A stretch of DNA of 6,814 nt from Pseudomonadota bacterium (GTDB lineage Bacteria; Pseudomonadota; Alphaproteobacteria; Rhizobiales; Beijerinckiaceae). The notes beneath the pieces were generated by a model. It made no database searches, had not been told where the DNA came from, and saw nothing but the letters and a program-made list of their open reading frames with translations. The stretch is from the NCBI GenBank assembly GCA_028876585.1, contig JAGWRL010000010.1:1-6814 (forward strand). The letters are read 5' to 3'. Below, in pieces: positions 1 through 5,727 of the stretch (position 1 is its first letter; every line of letters starts with the position of its first letter). The position numbers were made by a program, and so were the translations under genes.

Positions 1-36
1 ATTGACGAGGCCGCCGGCTCCGGCATTCCGCACTGA
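1..36 (+). CDS. soxB: Sarcosine oxidase-type beta subunit, C-terminal end only (partial)
   Basis: Reading frame 1 from the window edge gives IDEAAGSGIPH followed by TGA at 34-36. SoxB-family proteins commonly end in a similar short tail (IDE, then alanines, then a terminal His), and the position directly before soxD is where soxB sits in the canonical soxBDAG order. The full beta subunit carries FAD and a covalently bound FMN and performs amine oxidation; none of those domains are in the window. Only 11 residues are visible, so the assignment rests mainly on gene order. The stop lies 7 bp before the soxD start, which fits one operon. Confidence 0.62.
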   Translation: MDEAAGSGIPH

Positions 37-38
37 GG
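35..38 (+). promoter_or_regulatory. Ribosome binding site of soxD
   Basis: GAGG lies 5 bp before the ATG at 44 and overlaps the stop codon of the upstream beta gene. It supports the ATG at 44 over any start further upstream in the same open frame, which runs back to the window edge. Confidence 0.6.
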
Positions 39-43
39 CGACG

Positions 44-301
44 ATGCAACTGTTCCCTTGCCCGTTCTGCGGCCCACGCGCCGAGACCGAATTCGCCTTC
101 GGCGGCGAAGCCGGCAAGGCGCGCCCCGAGGGCGAAGTCAGCGACCTCGCCTGGTCGCGCTATCTCTACGCCGAGGCCAATCGCAAGGGCGCGGCGCGCG
201 AAATCTGGGTGCATCTCACCTGCGGCGAATTTTTCGCCATGGAGCGCGACACCGTCAGCCATGTCGTCAGTTCCACCTCGACGTTGAGGGCCGCGTCGTG
301 A
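44..301 (+). CDS. soxD: Sarcosine oxidase-type delta subunit (zinc-binding)
   Basis: A protein of 85 residues, close to the usual 85-100 for the SoxD family. In heterotetrameric sarcosine oxidase the delta subunit is a small structural protein that holds one zinc ion through three Cys and one His. Here the N-terminal CPFCG (Cys6, Cys9) and a later HLTC (His57, Cys60) supply the four candidate ligands, followed by the family's RDT (68-70). The conserved RP (27-28) and W37 region is also present. Known delta subunits have three residues between the His and the last Cys (H59 and C63 in the studied enzyme); this one has two, a one-residue shortening. The start at 44 is chosen for its GAGG and for the N-terminus beginning just before the Cys pair. 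The stop overlaps the GTG start of soxA. It could equally be MgdB of N-methylglutamate dehydrogenase, a homologous subunit. Confidence 0.9.
   Translation: MQLFPCPFCGPRAETEFAFGGEAGKARPEGEVSDLAWSRYLYAEANRKGAAREIWVHLTCGEFFAMERDTVSHVVSSTSTLRAAS
286..290 (+). promoter_or_regulatory. Ribosome binding site that fixes the soxA GTG start
   Basis: GAGGG lies 7 bp before the GTG at 298, inside the end of soxD. The alpha frame is open back to position 58, but that extension overlaps soxD out of frame and has no family-like sequence, so this site decides the start. Confidence 0.65.
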
Positions 302-3135
302 CCGCGCGCCGCATCGGCGAGCGTGTGGGCGCGCGGCCGCTCAGCTTCCGTTTCGACGGACGGTCCTGCATCGGTCGCGAGGGCGACACGATCGCATCCG
401 CGTTGATCGCCAATAATGTCAGGATCGTTGGCCGCAGCTTCAAATACCGCCGCCCGCGCGGGATCTGGGGCGCCGGCGTCGAGGAGCCGAACGCCATCGT
501 CGACGTCAAGCTGGCGGGCCGCTCGACGCCGAACGTGCTGGCGACCACGACGCCGCTCGCCGAGGGCATGGACATCCGCGCAGGCGCCGCCTCGCCGAGC
601 GCCGAGCGCGACCCGAGCGCGGTCCTCGATTGGTTGGCGCCGTTCCTGCCGTCGGGCTTCTATTACAAGACCTTCCTGTGGCCGAGCTGGGGCGCGTATG
701 AGCCGCGCATCCGTGAAATGGCCGGCCTCGGCCGGCTCGATCCCGCCAACGCGCCGCCGGCGGATTGCCCGCGGATCAACGCGACCTGCGACGCGCTCGT
801 GGTCGGCGCCGGCCCCGCCGGCCTCGCCGCCGCACGGGCGGCCGCGCGCGCCGGCCTGCGGGTGATGCTGGTTGACGATCAACCGGCGCCCGGCGGGGCA
901 TTGTCGCATCGCCCCGCCCGCATCGAGGGCGCGGACGGCCTGGATTGGGCGGCGGGCGTCGTCGCCGAACTCGCCGACAAAGGCGCGCGCGTGCTGGCGA
1001 ACGCCACCGCTTACGGCGTTTATCAGCACAATCTCGTCTGTGTCTGGCAACGCCGCTTCGGCGCACCGGACGCGCTATGGCGCGTGCGCGCGAAAACCAT
1101 CGTCGTCGCCGCCGGCGCGATCGAGCGGCCGCTGGTGTTTCCCGACAACGACCGTCCCGGCGTGATGTCGGCGGAAGCGGCGCTGATCTATCTCAGACGC
1201 CACGATCTGCGTGTCGGCGAGCGCGTCGTGGTGGCGACCAACAACAGCGGCGCCTATGCGGTCGCGCGGGCGCTGCGCGACGCCGGCGCCCGCGTCACCG
1301 TCGCCGATTTTCGCACCCGCGACATCCCCGCGATCGAGGGCCTCGACATCCGCCCCGGCGCGAGCATCGACGCGGTGCACGGCCGCACGGTCGAGGCGGT
1401 GACGATCTCCGGCGCGCGGCTCGAAGCGGATACGCTGCTCATATCCGGTGGCCGCACGCCGAGCGTGCATCTGCACGCGCAGGCGCAGGGCAAGCTGCGT
1501 TATGACGAAACACGCGCCGCGCTGGTTCCCGCCGCCGCGGTCGCGGGCCTCAGCGTCGTCGGCGCCGCCAACGGAACTTTCGATCTCGGCCCCGCGCTCG
1601 CCGAGGCGCAGGCTTTGTTTGATCCGGCGTCTCCCGCGCTGGCGGTGGAGAGCGCGGAACCGCGTTACGCCATCGAGCCGGCATGGCCGAAGCCCGGCTC
1701 GAAGGGCCGGCAATGGATCGATTTCCAGAACGACGTGACGCTCAAGGATGTCGAACTCGCCGCGCGCGAGAATTTTCAATCGGTCGAGCATCTCAAGCGC
1801 TACACCACGCTCGGCATGGCGAACGATCAGGGCAAGACCTCCAATCTCAACGGCCTCGCCGCGCTGGCGGCGACCACCGGGCGGACGATCGCGCAAACCG
1901 GGACCACGACTTACCGGCCGCCTTTCACCCCGGTTCCGCTCGCCATCATCGGCGGCCGGCGGCGCGGCGAATTGTTCAATCCCGTGCGCCGCCTCGGGCT
2001 GGAGCCGGAGCATCGCCGGCTGGGCGCGGTGATGCGCGAATATGGCGGCTGGCTGCGGCCGGCCTGGTATGGCGAAGGCGAAGCGGCGATCGCGCGCGAG
2101 GCGGAAATGGCGCGCGCGAGCGTCGGCGTGCTCGACGCCTCGCCGCTCGGCAAGATCGAAGTGTTCGGCCCGCAGGCGGGGGCGTTGGTCGATTTCAATT
2201 CCTACAATACGATCTCGACGCTGAAGCCGATGCGCATCCGCTACGGCTTCATGCTGACCGAGACCGGCTTCGTCTATGACGACGGCGTCGTCGCCAAGGT
2301 GAACGATCAGCACTATATCGTCTCCTGCTCGTCGGGCCATGTCGCCGGCGTCGTCGCGCGGTTGGAGGAGTGGCGGCAGGATCGGTTCGATCCGGCGCGG
2401 GTGACGATCCACAATTCGACGCTGCAATGGGCGACGCTGACCGCGACCGGACCGCAGGCGAAAGCGCTCGTCGCCAGCCTCGATCTCAGGGTCGATTTCG
2501 ACGATTCCGCGCTGCCGCACATGAGTTTCGTCGACGCCGTCTTCGCCGGTCGGCCGGCGCGCGTGGCGCGGGTGAGCTTCACCGGCGACCGCTCCTACGA
2601 GATCTCGACGCCCGCGCGTCTCGCGCCCGAACTGCTCCGCGCCATGCTCGCGGCGGCCGAACGGCTCGGCGGCGGGCCGCTCGGCTCCGAAGCGTTGCTG
2701 CTCCTGCGCGCGGAGAAGGGCTATCTGATCGTCGGTAAGGACAGCGACGGCGTGACCATGCCGCACGATCTCGGCCTCATGGGTCCGCGCGCGCAGCGCA
2801 AGAACGAATATGTCGGCAAACGCTCGCTGTTCACCGACAGCGCTTGCGACGACAACCGGCGCCATTTCGTCGGCCTCGCCGCGTCCGGCGCCGAGCCGCT
2901 GCCGACCGGCGCGCACGCGATCGAAACCGGGGGCGGACGGCGGCGCTCGATCGGCTTCGTCACGTCGAGCTATGTCTCTCCGACGCTCGGTCGTCCGATC
3001 GCGCTCGGCCTCATCGAGCGCGGCCGGGCGCGCATCGGCGAGACGGTCGAGCTTCAGCACCTCGGCCGAAGCCTGACGGCGACGATTTGCGCCCCCTGTT
3101 TCCTCGATCCCGAGGGAGTTCGCCTGAATGCCTGA
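298..3135 (+). CDS. soxA: Sarcosine oxidase-type alpha subunit (NAD-binding plus folate-binding GcvT domain)
   Basis: A protein of 945 residues, close to the 950-1000 usual for SoxA. Domains in order: a ferredoxin-like N-terminal fold (about 13-75) with FDG, GDT-ASAL and the hallmark RSFKYRRPRG (46-55), lacking the four Cys that would bind a [2Fe-2S] cluster; a two-part dinucleotide-binding domain with VVGAGPAGL (168-176) and AAGAIERP (271-278), the NAD site in this family; the linker hallmark RYTTLGMANDQGKTSN (501-516) and TGTTTYRPPFTPV (534-546); and a C-terminal aminomethyltransferase (T-protein) domain (about 565-940) with LGKIEVFGP (617-625), RYGFML (648-653) and EKGYLIVGKDSDG (806-818). 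In known enzymes the alpha subunit moves the iminium intermediate to tetrahydrofolate, giving 5,10-methylene-THF. The GTG start overlaps the soxD stop as GTGA. Parts of the T-protein domain (DFNSYNTISTLKP, 632-644) look divergent from textbook SoxA, so MgdC (N-methylglutamate dehydrogenase) or a related demethylase is a real alternative. Confidence 0.93.
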   Translation: MTARRIGERVGARPLSFRFDGRSCIGREGDTIASALIANNVRIVGRSFKYRRPRGIWGAGVEEPNAIVDVKLAGRSTPNVLATTTPLAEGMDIRAGAASPSAERDPSAVLDWLAPFLPSGFYYKTFLWPSWGAYEPRIREMAGLGRLDPANAPPADCPRINATCDALVVGAGPAGLAAARAAARAGLRVMLVDDQPAPGGALSHRPARIEGADGLDWAAGVVAELADKGARVLANATAYGVYQHNLVCVWQRRFGAPDALWRVRAKTIVVAAGAIERPLVFPDNDRPGVMSAEAALIYLRRHDLRVGERVVVATNNSGAYAVARALRDAGARVTVADFRTRDIPAIEGLDIRPGASIDAVHGRTVEAVTISGARLEADTLLISGGRTPSVHLHAQAQGKLRYDETRAALVPAAAVAGLSVVGAANGTFDLGPALAEAQALFDPASPALAVESAEPRYAIEPAWPKPGSKGRQWIDFQNDVTLKDVELAARENFQSVEHLKRYTTLGMANDQGKTSNLNGLAALAATTGRTIAQTGTTTYRPPFTPVPLAIIGGRRRGELFNPVRRLGLEPEHRRLGAVMREYGGWLRPAWYGEGEAAIAREAEMARASVGVLDASPLGKIEVFGPQAGALVDFNSYNTISTLKPMRIRYGFMLTETGFVYDDGVVAKVNDQHYIVSCSSGHVAGVVARLEEWRQDRFDPARVTIHNSTLQWATLTATGPQAKALVASLDLRVDFDDSALPHMSFVDAVFAGRPARVARVSFTGDRSYEISTPARLAPELLRAMLAAAERLGGGPLGSEALLLLRAEKGYLIVGKDSDGVTMPHDLGLMGPRAQRKNEYVGKRSLFTDSACDDNRRHFVGLAASGAEPLPTGAHAIETGGGRRRSIGFVTSSYVSPTLGRPIALGLIERGRARIGETVELQHLGRSLTATICAPCFLDPEGVRLNA
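3112..3118 (+). promoter_or_regulatory. Ribosome binding site of soxG
   Basis: GAGGGAG lies 9 bp before the ATG at 3128, inside the last codons of soxA. It supports the start at 3128 rather than the second in-frame ATG at 3152. Confidence 0.65.
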
Positions 3136-3652
3136 CGCCGCGCCCGATCCGATGGCGAAATGGACGCCGGTTCCCGATTGGAGCGGCGCGCGGCTGGCGC
3201 GGCCGGGCTGGACGGCGGCGCCCGTCAGCGGCCTGTTCCAGACCTTGTTGAGCGGCGATCTCTCCGCCGCTTTCGCGACGCTCTCCCCCGCGCCGGCCTC
3301 AATCGGCCTGTGGGCGATCGCCGCGTCCGCGCGCGCGGCGATCCGCATCGGCCGCGATCGCGCGCTGCTGGTCGCGACGGAGCCCGTCGCACTCGCGACG
3401 GGATGGCGGGCCGGCGGCTGGGCCGCTTCCGACGCTAGCGACGCCTACGCCGTTATTGACATCGCCGGCCGAACTTTGCGCGAAATCATCGCAGAGGCGA
3501 CCTCCGCCGAAGTGGAGGCGGGCAGCGCCTCGGCGGCGATCTCCTTCGCCGACGTTCCCGCGCTGTTATATCGTCTGGCCGCCGACCACGCGCGCGTGCA
3601 TGTCGAAGCCTGTTTCGCGCCCTATCTCTGGCGCTGGCTGGAAACCCGCTGA
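3128..3652 (+). CDS. soxG: Sarcosine oxidase-type gamma subunit
   Basis: A protein of 174 residues, somewhat shorter than the roughly 180-210 typical of SoxG. The gamma subunit is a small GcvT-like fold that packs against the alpha subunit's folate domain and completes the tetramer; it has no known catalytic residues of its own. Similarity is weak through most of the chain, as is usual for this fast-evolving subunit. The C-terminal CFAPYLWRWLETR (162-174) is a good match to the family ending, and the stretch VATEP...GGWAASDASDAYAVIDIAGR (78-115) fits the family core. The start overlaps soxA by 8 bp, so its translation is probably coupled to soxA. It is the last gene of the visible operon. MgdD of N-methylglutamate dehydrogenase would look the same. 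Confidence 0.85.
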   Translation: MPDAAPDPMAKWTPVPDWSGARLARPGWTAAPVSGLFQTLLSGDLSAAFATLSPAPASIGLWAIAASARAAIRIGRDRALLVATEPVALATGWRAGGWAASDASDAYAVIDIAGRTLREIIAEATSAEVEAGSASAAISFADVPALLYRLAADHARVHVEACFAPYLWRWLETR

Positions 3653-3661
3653 AAGCGGCGC

Positions 3662-3690
3662 CCGACAGCAAGCCATTGTCGCGTTATAAT
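3662..3690 (+). promoter_or_regulatory. Candidate sigma70-type promoter of nrtR
   Basis: CCGACA (3662-3667, four of six consensus bases) is followed after exactly 17 bp by a perfect TATAAT (3685-3690). The expected transcript start is near 3697, about 55 bases before the nrtR ATG. This is the most AT-rich patch in the 100 bp gap between soxG and nrtR and suggests nrtR is transcribed apart from the oxidase operon. A sequence CGTGAGTA (3703-3710) just downstream equals one half of the putative operators before nadA. The rest of the gap shows nothing else recognisable. Confidence 0.5.
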
Positions 3691-3740
3691 CCAGATGCGA
3701 TTCGTGAGTACGCTGGGCGAGGCGGTTGCCGATTCGCGAC

Positions 3741-3744
3741 GGAG
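3741..3744 (+). promoter_or_regulatory. Ribosome binding site that fixes the nrtR ATG start
   Basis: GGAG lies 8 bp before the ATG at 3753. A TTG at 3726 opens the same frame nine codons earlier, but no comparable site stands before it and the extra residues are not family-like. Confidence 0.6.
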
Positions 3745-3752
3745 AACGGGGA

Positions 3753-4685
3753 ATGGCGGCTGCGGGCAAATCGAGGGCGAAGGCGGAGGTCGGCCGCGCC
3801 GTATCGGCCGAACTGATCGCCGTCCTCGCCGCGGTCACCGACGGCCAGCCCAGGGTGCTGACGATCCATGACGGCGCGAGCCTGCCCTCCGGCCCGTTCG
3901 AGGTCGGCCACCGCTCGTTGCAGCACGGGCTGCGCGATTGGGTGGCGCAACAGACGCGCCATTCCCTCGGCTATGTCGAGCAGCTCTATACGTTCGCCGA
4001 CCGGGATAGAAAGCCCGGCGGATCGGATCAGCGCGCCATCTCGATCAGCTATCTCGCGCTGACGCGCGAGCAGCGCGCGGCGGCGCCGGAGGTGGAATGG
4101 CGCGACTGGTACGATTATTTTCCCTGGGAAGACCATCGCGCGGGGCCGCCGCCCGTGATCGCGCAGACGCTGGCGCCACGCCTGCGCGCATGGGCGGAGG
4201 CGGCGGCGGACGGCGAGGCGCGACAAAGCCGCTGGCGGCGCGCGGCGATCGCCTTCGGGCTGGAGGGGCGGGCCTGGAACGACGAATGGGCGCTCCAGCG
4301 CTATGAATTGCTGTACGAGGCCGGTCTCGTCGCCGAGAGCGGCGGCGACGGCGCGGGCCGCGCCATGACGGGCGACCATCGCCGCATCCTGGCGACGGGG
4401 ATCGCGCGGCTGCGGGCGAAGATCAAATATCATCCGGTCGTGTTCGAACTGCTGCCGGATTCCTTCACGTTGCTGCAATTGCAGAAATGCGTCGAGGCGC
4501 TGGCGGGACGGCGGGTGCACAAGCCCAATTTCCGCCGCCTGATCGAGCAGCAGGAACTGGTCGAGGAGACCGGCGCCGCCGTCTCCGACACCGGCGGGCG
4601 CCCCGCCAAACTGTTCCGCTTCCGCCACGAGGTGCTGGAGGAGCGCGCCCTGGCGGGGACGAAGCTGCCGCTCGCGCGGGCTTGA
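3753..4685 (+). CDS. nrtR: NrtR-type Nudix-related transcriptional regulator of NAD synthesis
   Basis: A protein of 310 residues from the ATG at 3753. The NrtR family fuses an N-terminal Nudix domain that senses ADP-ribose or related NAD metabolites to a C-terminal winged helix that binds palindromic operators of NAD genes. Residues about 17-150 fit the sensor, with [15 protein letters not shown] (60-74) in the place of the Nudix box. Aligned to the box ending REUxEExGU, the sequence reads Q66, Q67, T68, R69, H70, S71, L72, G73, Y74: the metal-binding glutamates are gone, as expected of a sensor that no longer hydrolyses. Residues about 236-292 form the DNA-binding domain: [20 protein letters not shown] (256-262) as the probable recognition segment, and GRPAKLFRF (282-290). 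The gene stands directly before nadA and the 58 bp between hold two matching palindromes, which supports the role. A regulator controlling a different NAD branch in addition cannot be excluded. Confidence 0.9.
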   Translation: MAAAGKSRAKAEVGRAVSAELIAVLAAVTDGQPRVLTIHDGASLPSGPFEVGHRSLQHGLRDWVAQQTRHSLGYVEQLYTFADRDRKPGGSDQRAISISYLALTREQRAAAPEVEWRDWYDYFPWEDHRAGPPPVIAQTLAPRLRAWAEAAADGEARQSRWRRAAIAFGLEGRAWNDEWALQRYELLYEAGLVAESGGDGAGRAMTGDHRRILATGIARLRAKIKYHPVVFELLPDSFTLLQLQKCVEALAGRRVHKPNFRRLIEQQELVEETGAAVSDTGGRPAKLFRFRHEVLEERALAGTKLPLARA

Positions 4686-4723
4686 CAACCCTTATTCTCA
4701 TGATAAGTATATCGACTTATATT
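4682..4723 (+). promoter_or_regulatory. Candidate nadA-nadB promoter region
   Basis: Two overlapping readings are possible. First, a perfect TTGACA (4682-4687), which spans the nrtR stop codon, but the hexamer 17 bp on (AAGTAT, 4705-4710) is poor. Second, TTCTCA (4695-4700, four of six) with a 17 bp spacer and a good TATATT (4718-4723), giving a start near 4730 and a leader of only about 14 bases. Both are overlapped by the palindromes at 4693-4711 and 4720-4738, as expected for a repressor-controlled promoter. Which reading is right cannot be decided from sequence. Confidence 0.45.
4693..4711. promoter_or_regulatory. Putative NrtR operator, upstream copy
   Basis: TATTCTCATGATAAGTATA is an imperfect palindrome centred on 4702, with 7 of 9 arm positions pairing. 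It shares TATTCTCA on the left and T-AGTATA on the right with the copy 27 bp downstream. It covers the spacer of either promoter reading. Assignment to NrtR is inferred from its position between nrtR and nadA. Confidence 0.65.
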
Positions 4724-4738
4724 CTCACCGTGAGTATA
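4720..4738. promoter_or_regulatory. Putative NrtR operator, promoter-proximal copy
   Basis: TATTCTCACCGTGAGTATA is a near-perfect palindrome centred on 4729, with 8 of 9 arm positions pairing; the one mismatch (T opposite T, six bases from the centre) is at the same place as in the upstream copy. It overlaps the TATATT hexamer and the expected transcript start, and ends 5 bp before the nadA ATG. This is the stronger copy. Confidence 0.75.
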
Positions 4739-4743
4739 AGCCG

Positions 4744-5727
4744 ATGCTCGACGTCCTCGACTTTTCCACGCGCGCAAGCGCGCTGCATGAGCGCGTGAAG
4801 CGGGTCATTCCGGCGCTCGAATGGCCCGCCTTCGCCGGCGACATCGAAGCGATCCTGGCGTTGAAGGCGCAGCGCGACGCGGTCATTCTCGCCCACAATT
4901 ACCAGACGCCGGAAATCTTCCATTGCGTCGCCGACATCGTCGGCGACAGCCTGGCGCTGGCGCGCAAGGCGATGCAGGTCGAGGCCAAGGTCATCGTGCT
5001 GGCGGGCGTCCATTTCATGGCCGAGACCGCCAAGCTGCTGAACCCGGAAAAGACTGTGCTGATCCCCGATCTGCGCGCCGGCTGCTCGCTGGCGGATTCG
5101 ATCACGCCCGAGGACGTCCGGCGGCTGCGCCGGCGCCATCCCGGCGTGCCGATCGTCACCTACGTCAACACCTCGGCGGCGGTGAAGGCCGAATCGGACA
5201 TCTGCTGCACCTCGGGCAACGCCAGGGCGGTGGTGGAATCGCTCGGGGTTCCCCGCGTCATCATGCTGCCCGACCAATATCTCGCCCGCAACGTCGCGGC
5301 GCAGACCCGGGTCGAGATCATCGCCTGGAACGGCCATTGCGAAGTGCATGAGCGCTTCACGCCCGACGACATCCGCCAGCTGCGCGAGGATCACCCCGGC
5401 GTGGTCGTGCTCGCCCATCCCGAATGTCCGCCCGAGGTGGTCGCGGTCGCGGATTTTTCCGGCTCGACCGCCGCCATGTCCGACTATGTCGGCGCCCACA
5501 AGCCGGCGCGCGTCGTGTTGATGACGGAATGTTCGATGAGCGACAATGTTGCGGTCGATCACCCGGAAGTCGAATTCATCCGGCCGTGCAACCTGTGTCC
5601 GCACATGAAGCGGATCACGCTCGCCAACATTCGCCACGCGCTGGAGACCAATGCGCATGAAGTGACGATCGACCCCGCCATCGCCGATCGCGCCCGCCTC
5701 GCCGTAGAGCGGATGTTGGCGGTATGA
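4744..5727 (+). CDS. nadA: Quinolinate synthase
   Basis: A protein of 327 residues, normal for the shorter NadA type. It condenses iminoaspartate from NadB with dihydroxyacetone phosphate to quinolinate, in the cytosol, using an oxygen-sensitive [4Fe-4S] cluster. The three expected cluster ligands are visible at family spacing: C114 in [12 protein letters not shown]199 in [10 protein letters not shown] and C285 in CNLCPHMK (intervals of 85 and 86 residues). Other hallmarks are ILAHNYQ (48-54), GDSL (67-70), [21 protein letters not shown] (140-160), LPDQYLARN (175-183), HPECP (225-229) and GSTAAM (240-245). ATG 4744 is the first possible start in frame; the frame is clear of start codons back through the operators. 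No good Shine-Dalgarno is seen; the nearest candidate, GTGAG at 4730-4734, is the right arm of the second operator. It is probably repressed by NrtR and co-transcribed with nadB. Confidence 0.97.
   Translation: MLDVLDFSTRASALHERVKRVIPALEWPAFAGDIEAILALKAQRDAVILAHNYQTPEIFHCVADIVGDSLALARKAMQVEAKVIVLAGVHFMAETAKLLNPEKTVLIPDLRAGCSLADSITPEDVRRLRRRHPGVPIVTYVNTSAAVKAESDICCTSGNARAVVESLGVPRVIMLPDQYLARNVAAQTRVEIIAWNGHCEVHERFTPDDIRQLREDHPGVVVLAHPECPPEVVAVADFSGSTAAMSDYVGAHKPARVVLMTECSMSDNVAVDHPEVEFIRPCNLCPHMKRITLANIRHALETNAHEVTIDPAIADRARLAVERMLAV

Noticed and set aside
58..297. Upstream extension of the soxA frame to position 58
   Set aside because: It overlaps soxD almost entirely, is Arg-rich and unlike SoxA; the GTG at 298 has a good ribosome binding site and begins the family-like N-terminus.
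1075..3348. A 757-codon open frame on the minus strand opposite soxA and soxG
   Set aside because: It is rich in Arg, Ala and Gly, without any family motif, and mirrors a gene with clear domain motifs. Long antisense frames are expected in DNA of this GC content.
3646..3658. Inverted repeat CCGCT-GAA-AGCGG across the soxG stop codon, as a terminator
   Set aside because: The stem is only 5 bp with a 3-base loop and no T run follows; too weak to call.
3699..3736. GATTCG repeated 32 bp apart (3699-3704 and 3731-3736) between soxG and nrtR
   Set aside because: A 6 bp match in a 100 bp gap is easily chance and has no symmetry resembling the nadA operators.
3726..3752. TTG start giving nrtR nine more residues
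   Set aside because: No ribosome binding site at suitable distance, and the ATG at 3753 has GGAG at 8 bp.
4717..5658. A 313-codon minus-strand frame opposite nadA
   Set aside because: It is the shadow of nadA, whose cluster ligands and motifs are all in place; no start signal or motif supports the antisense frame.
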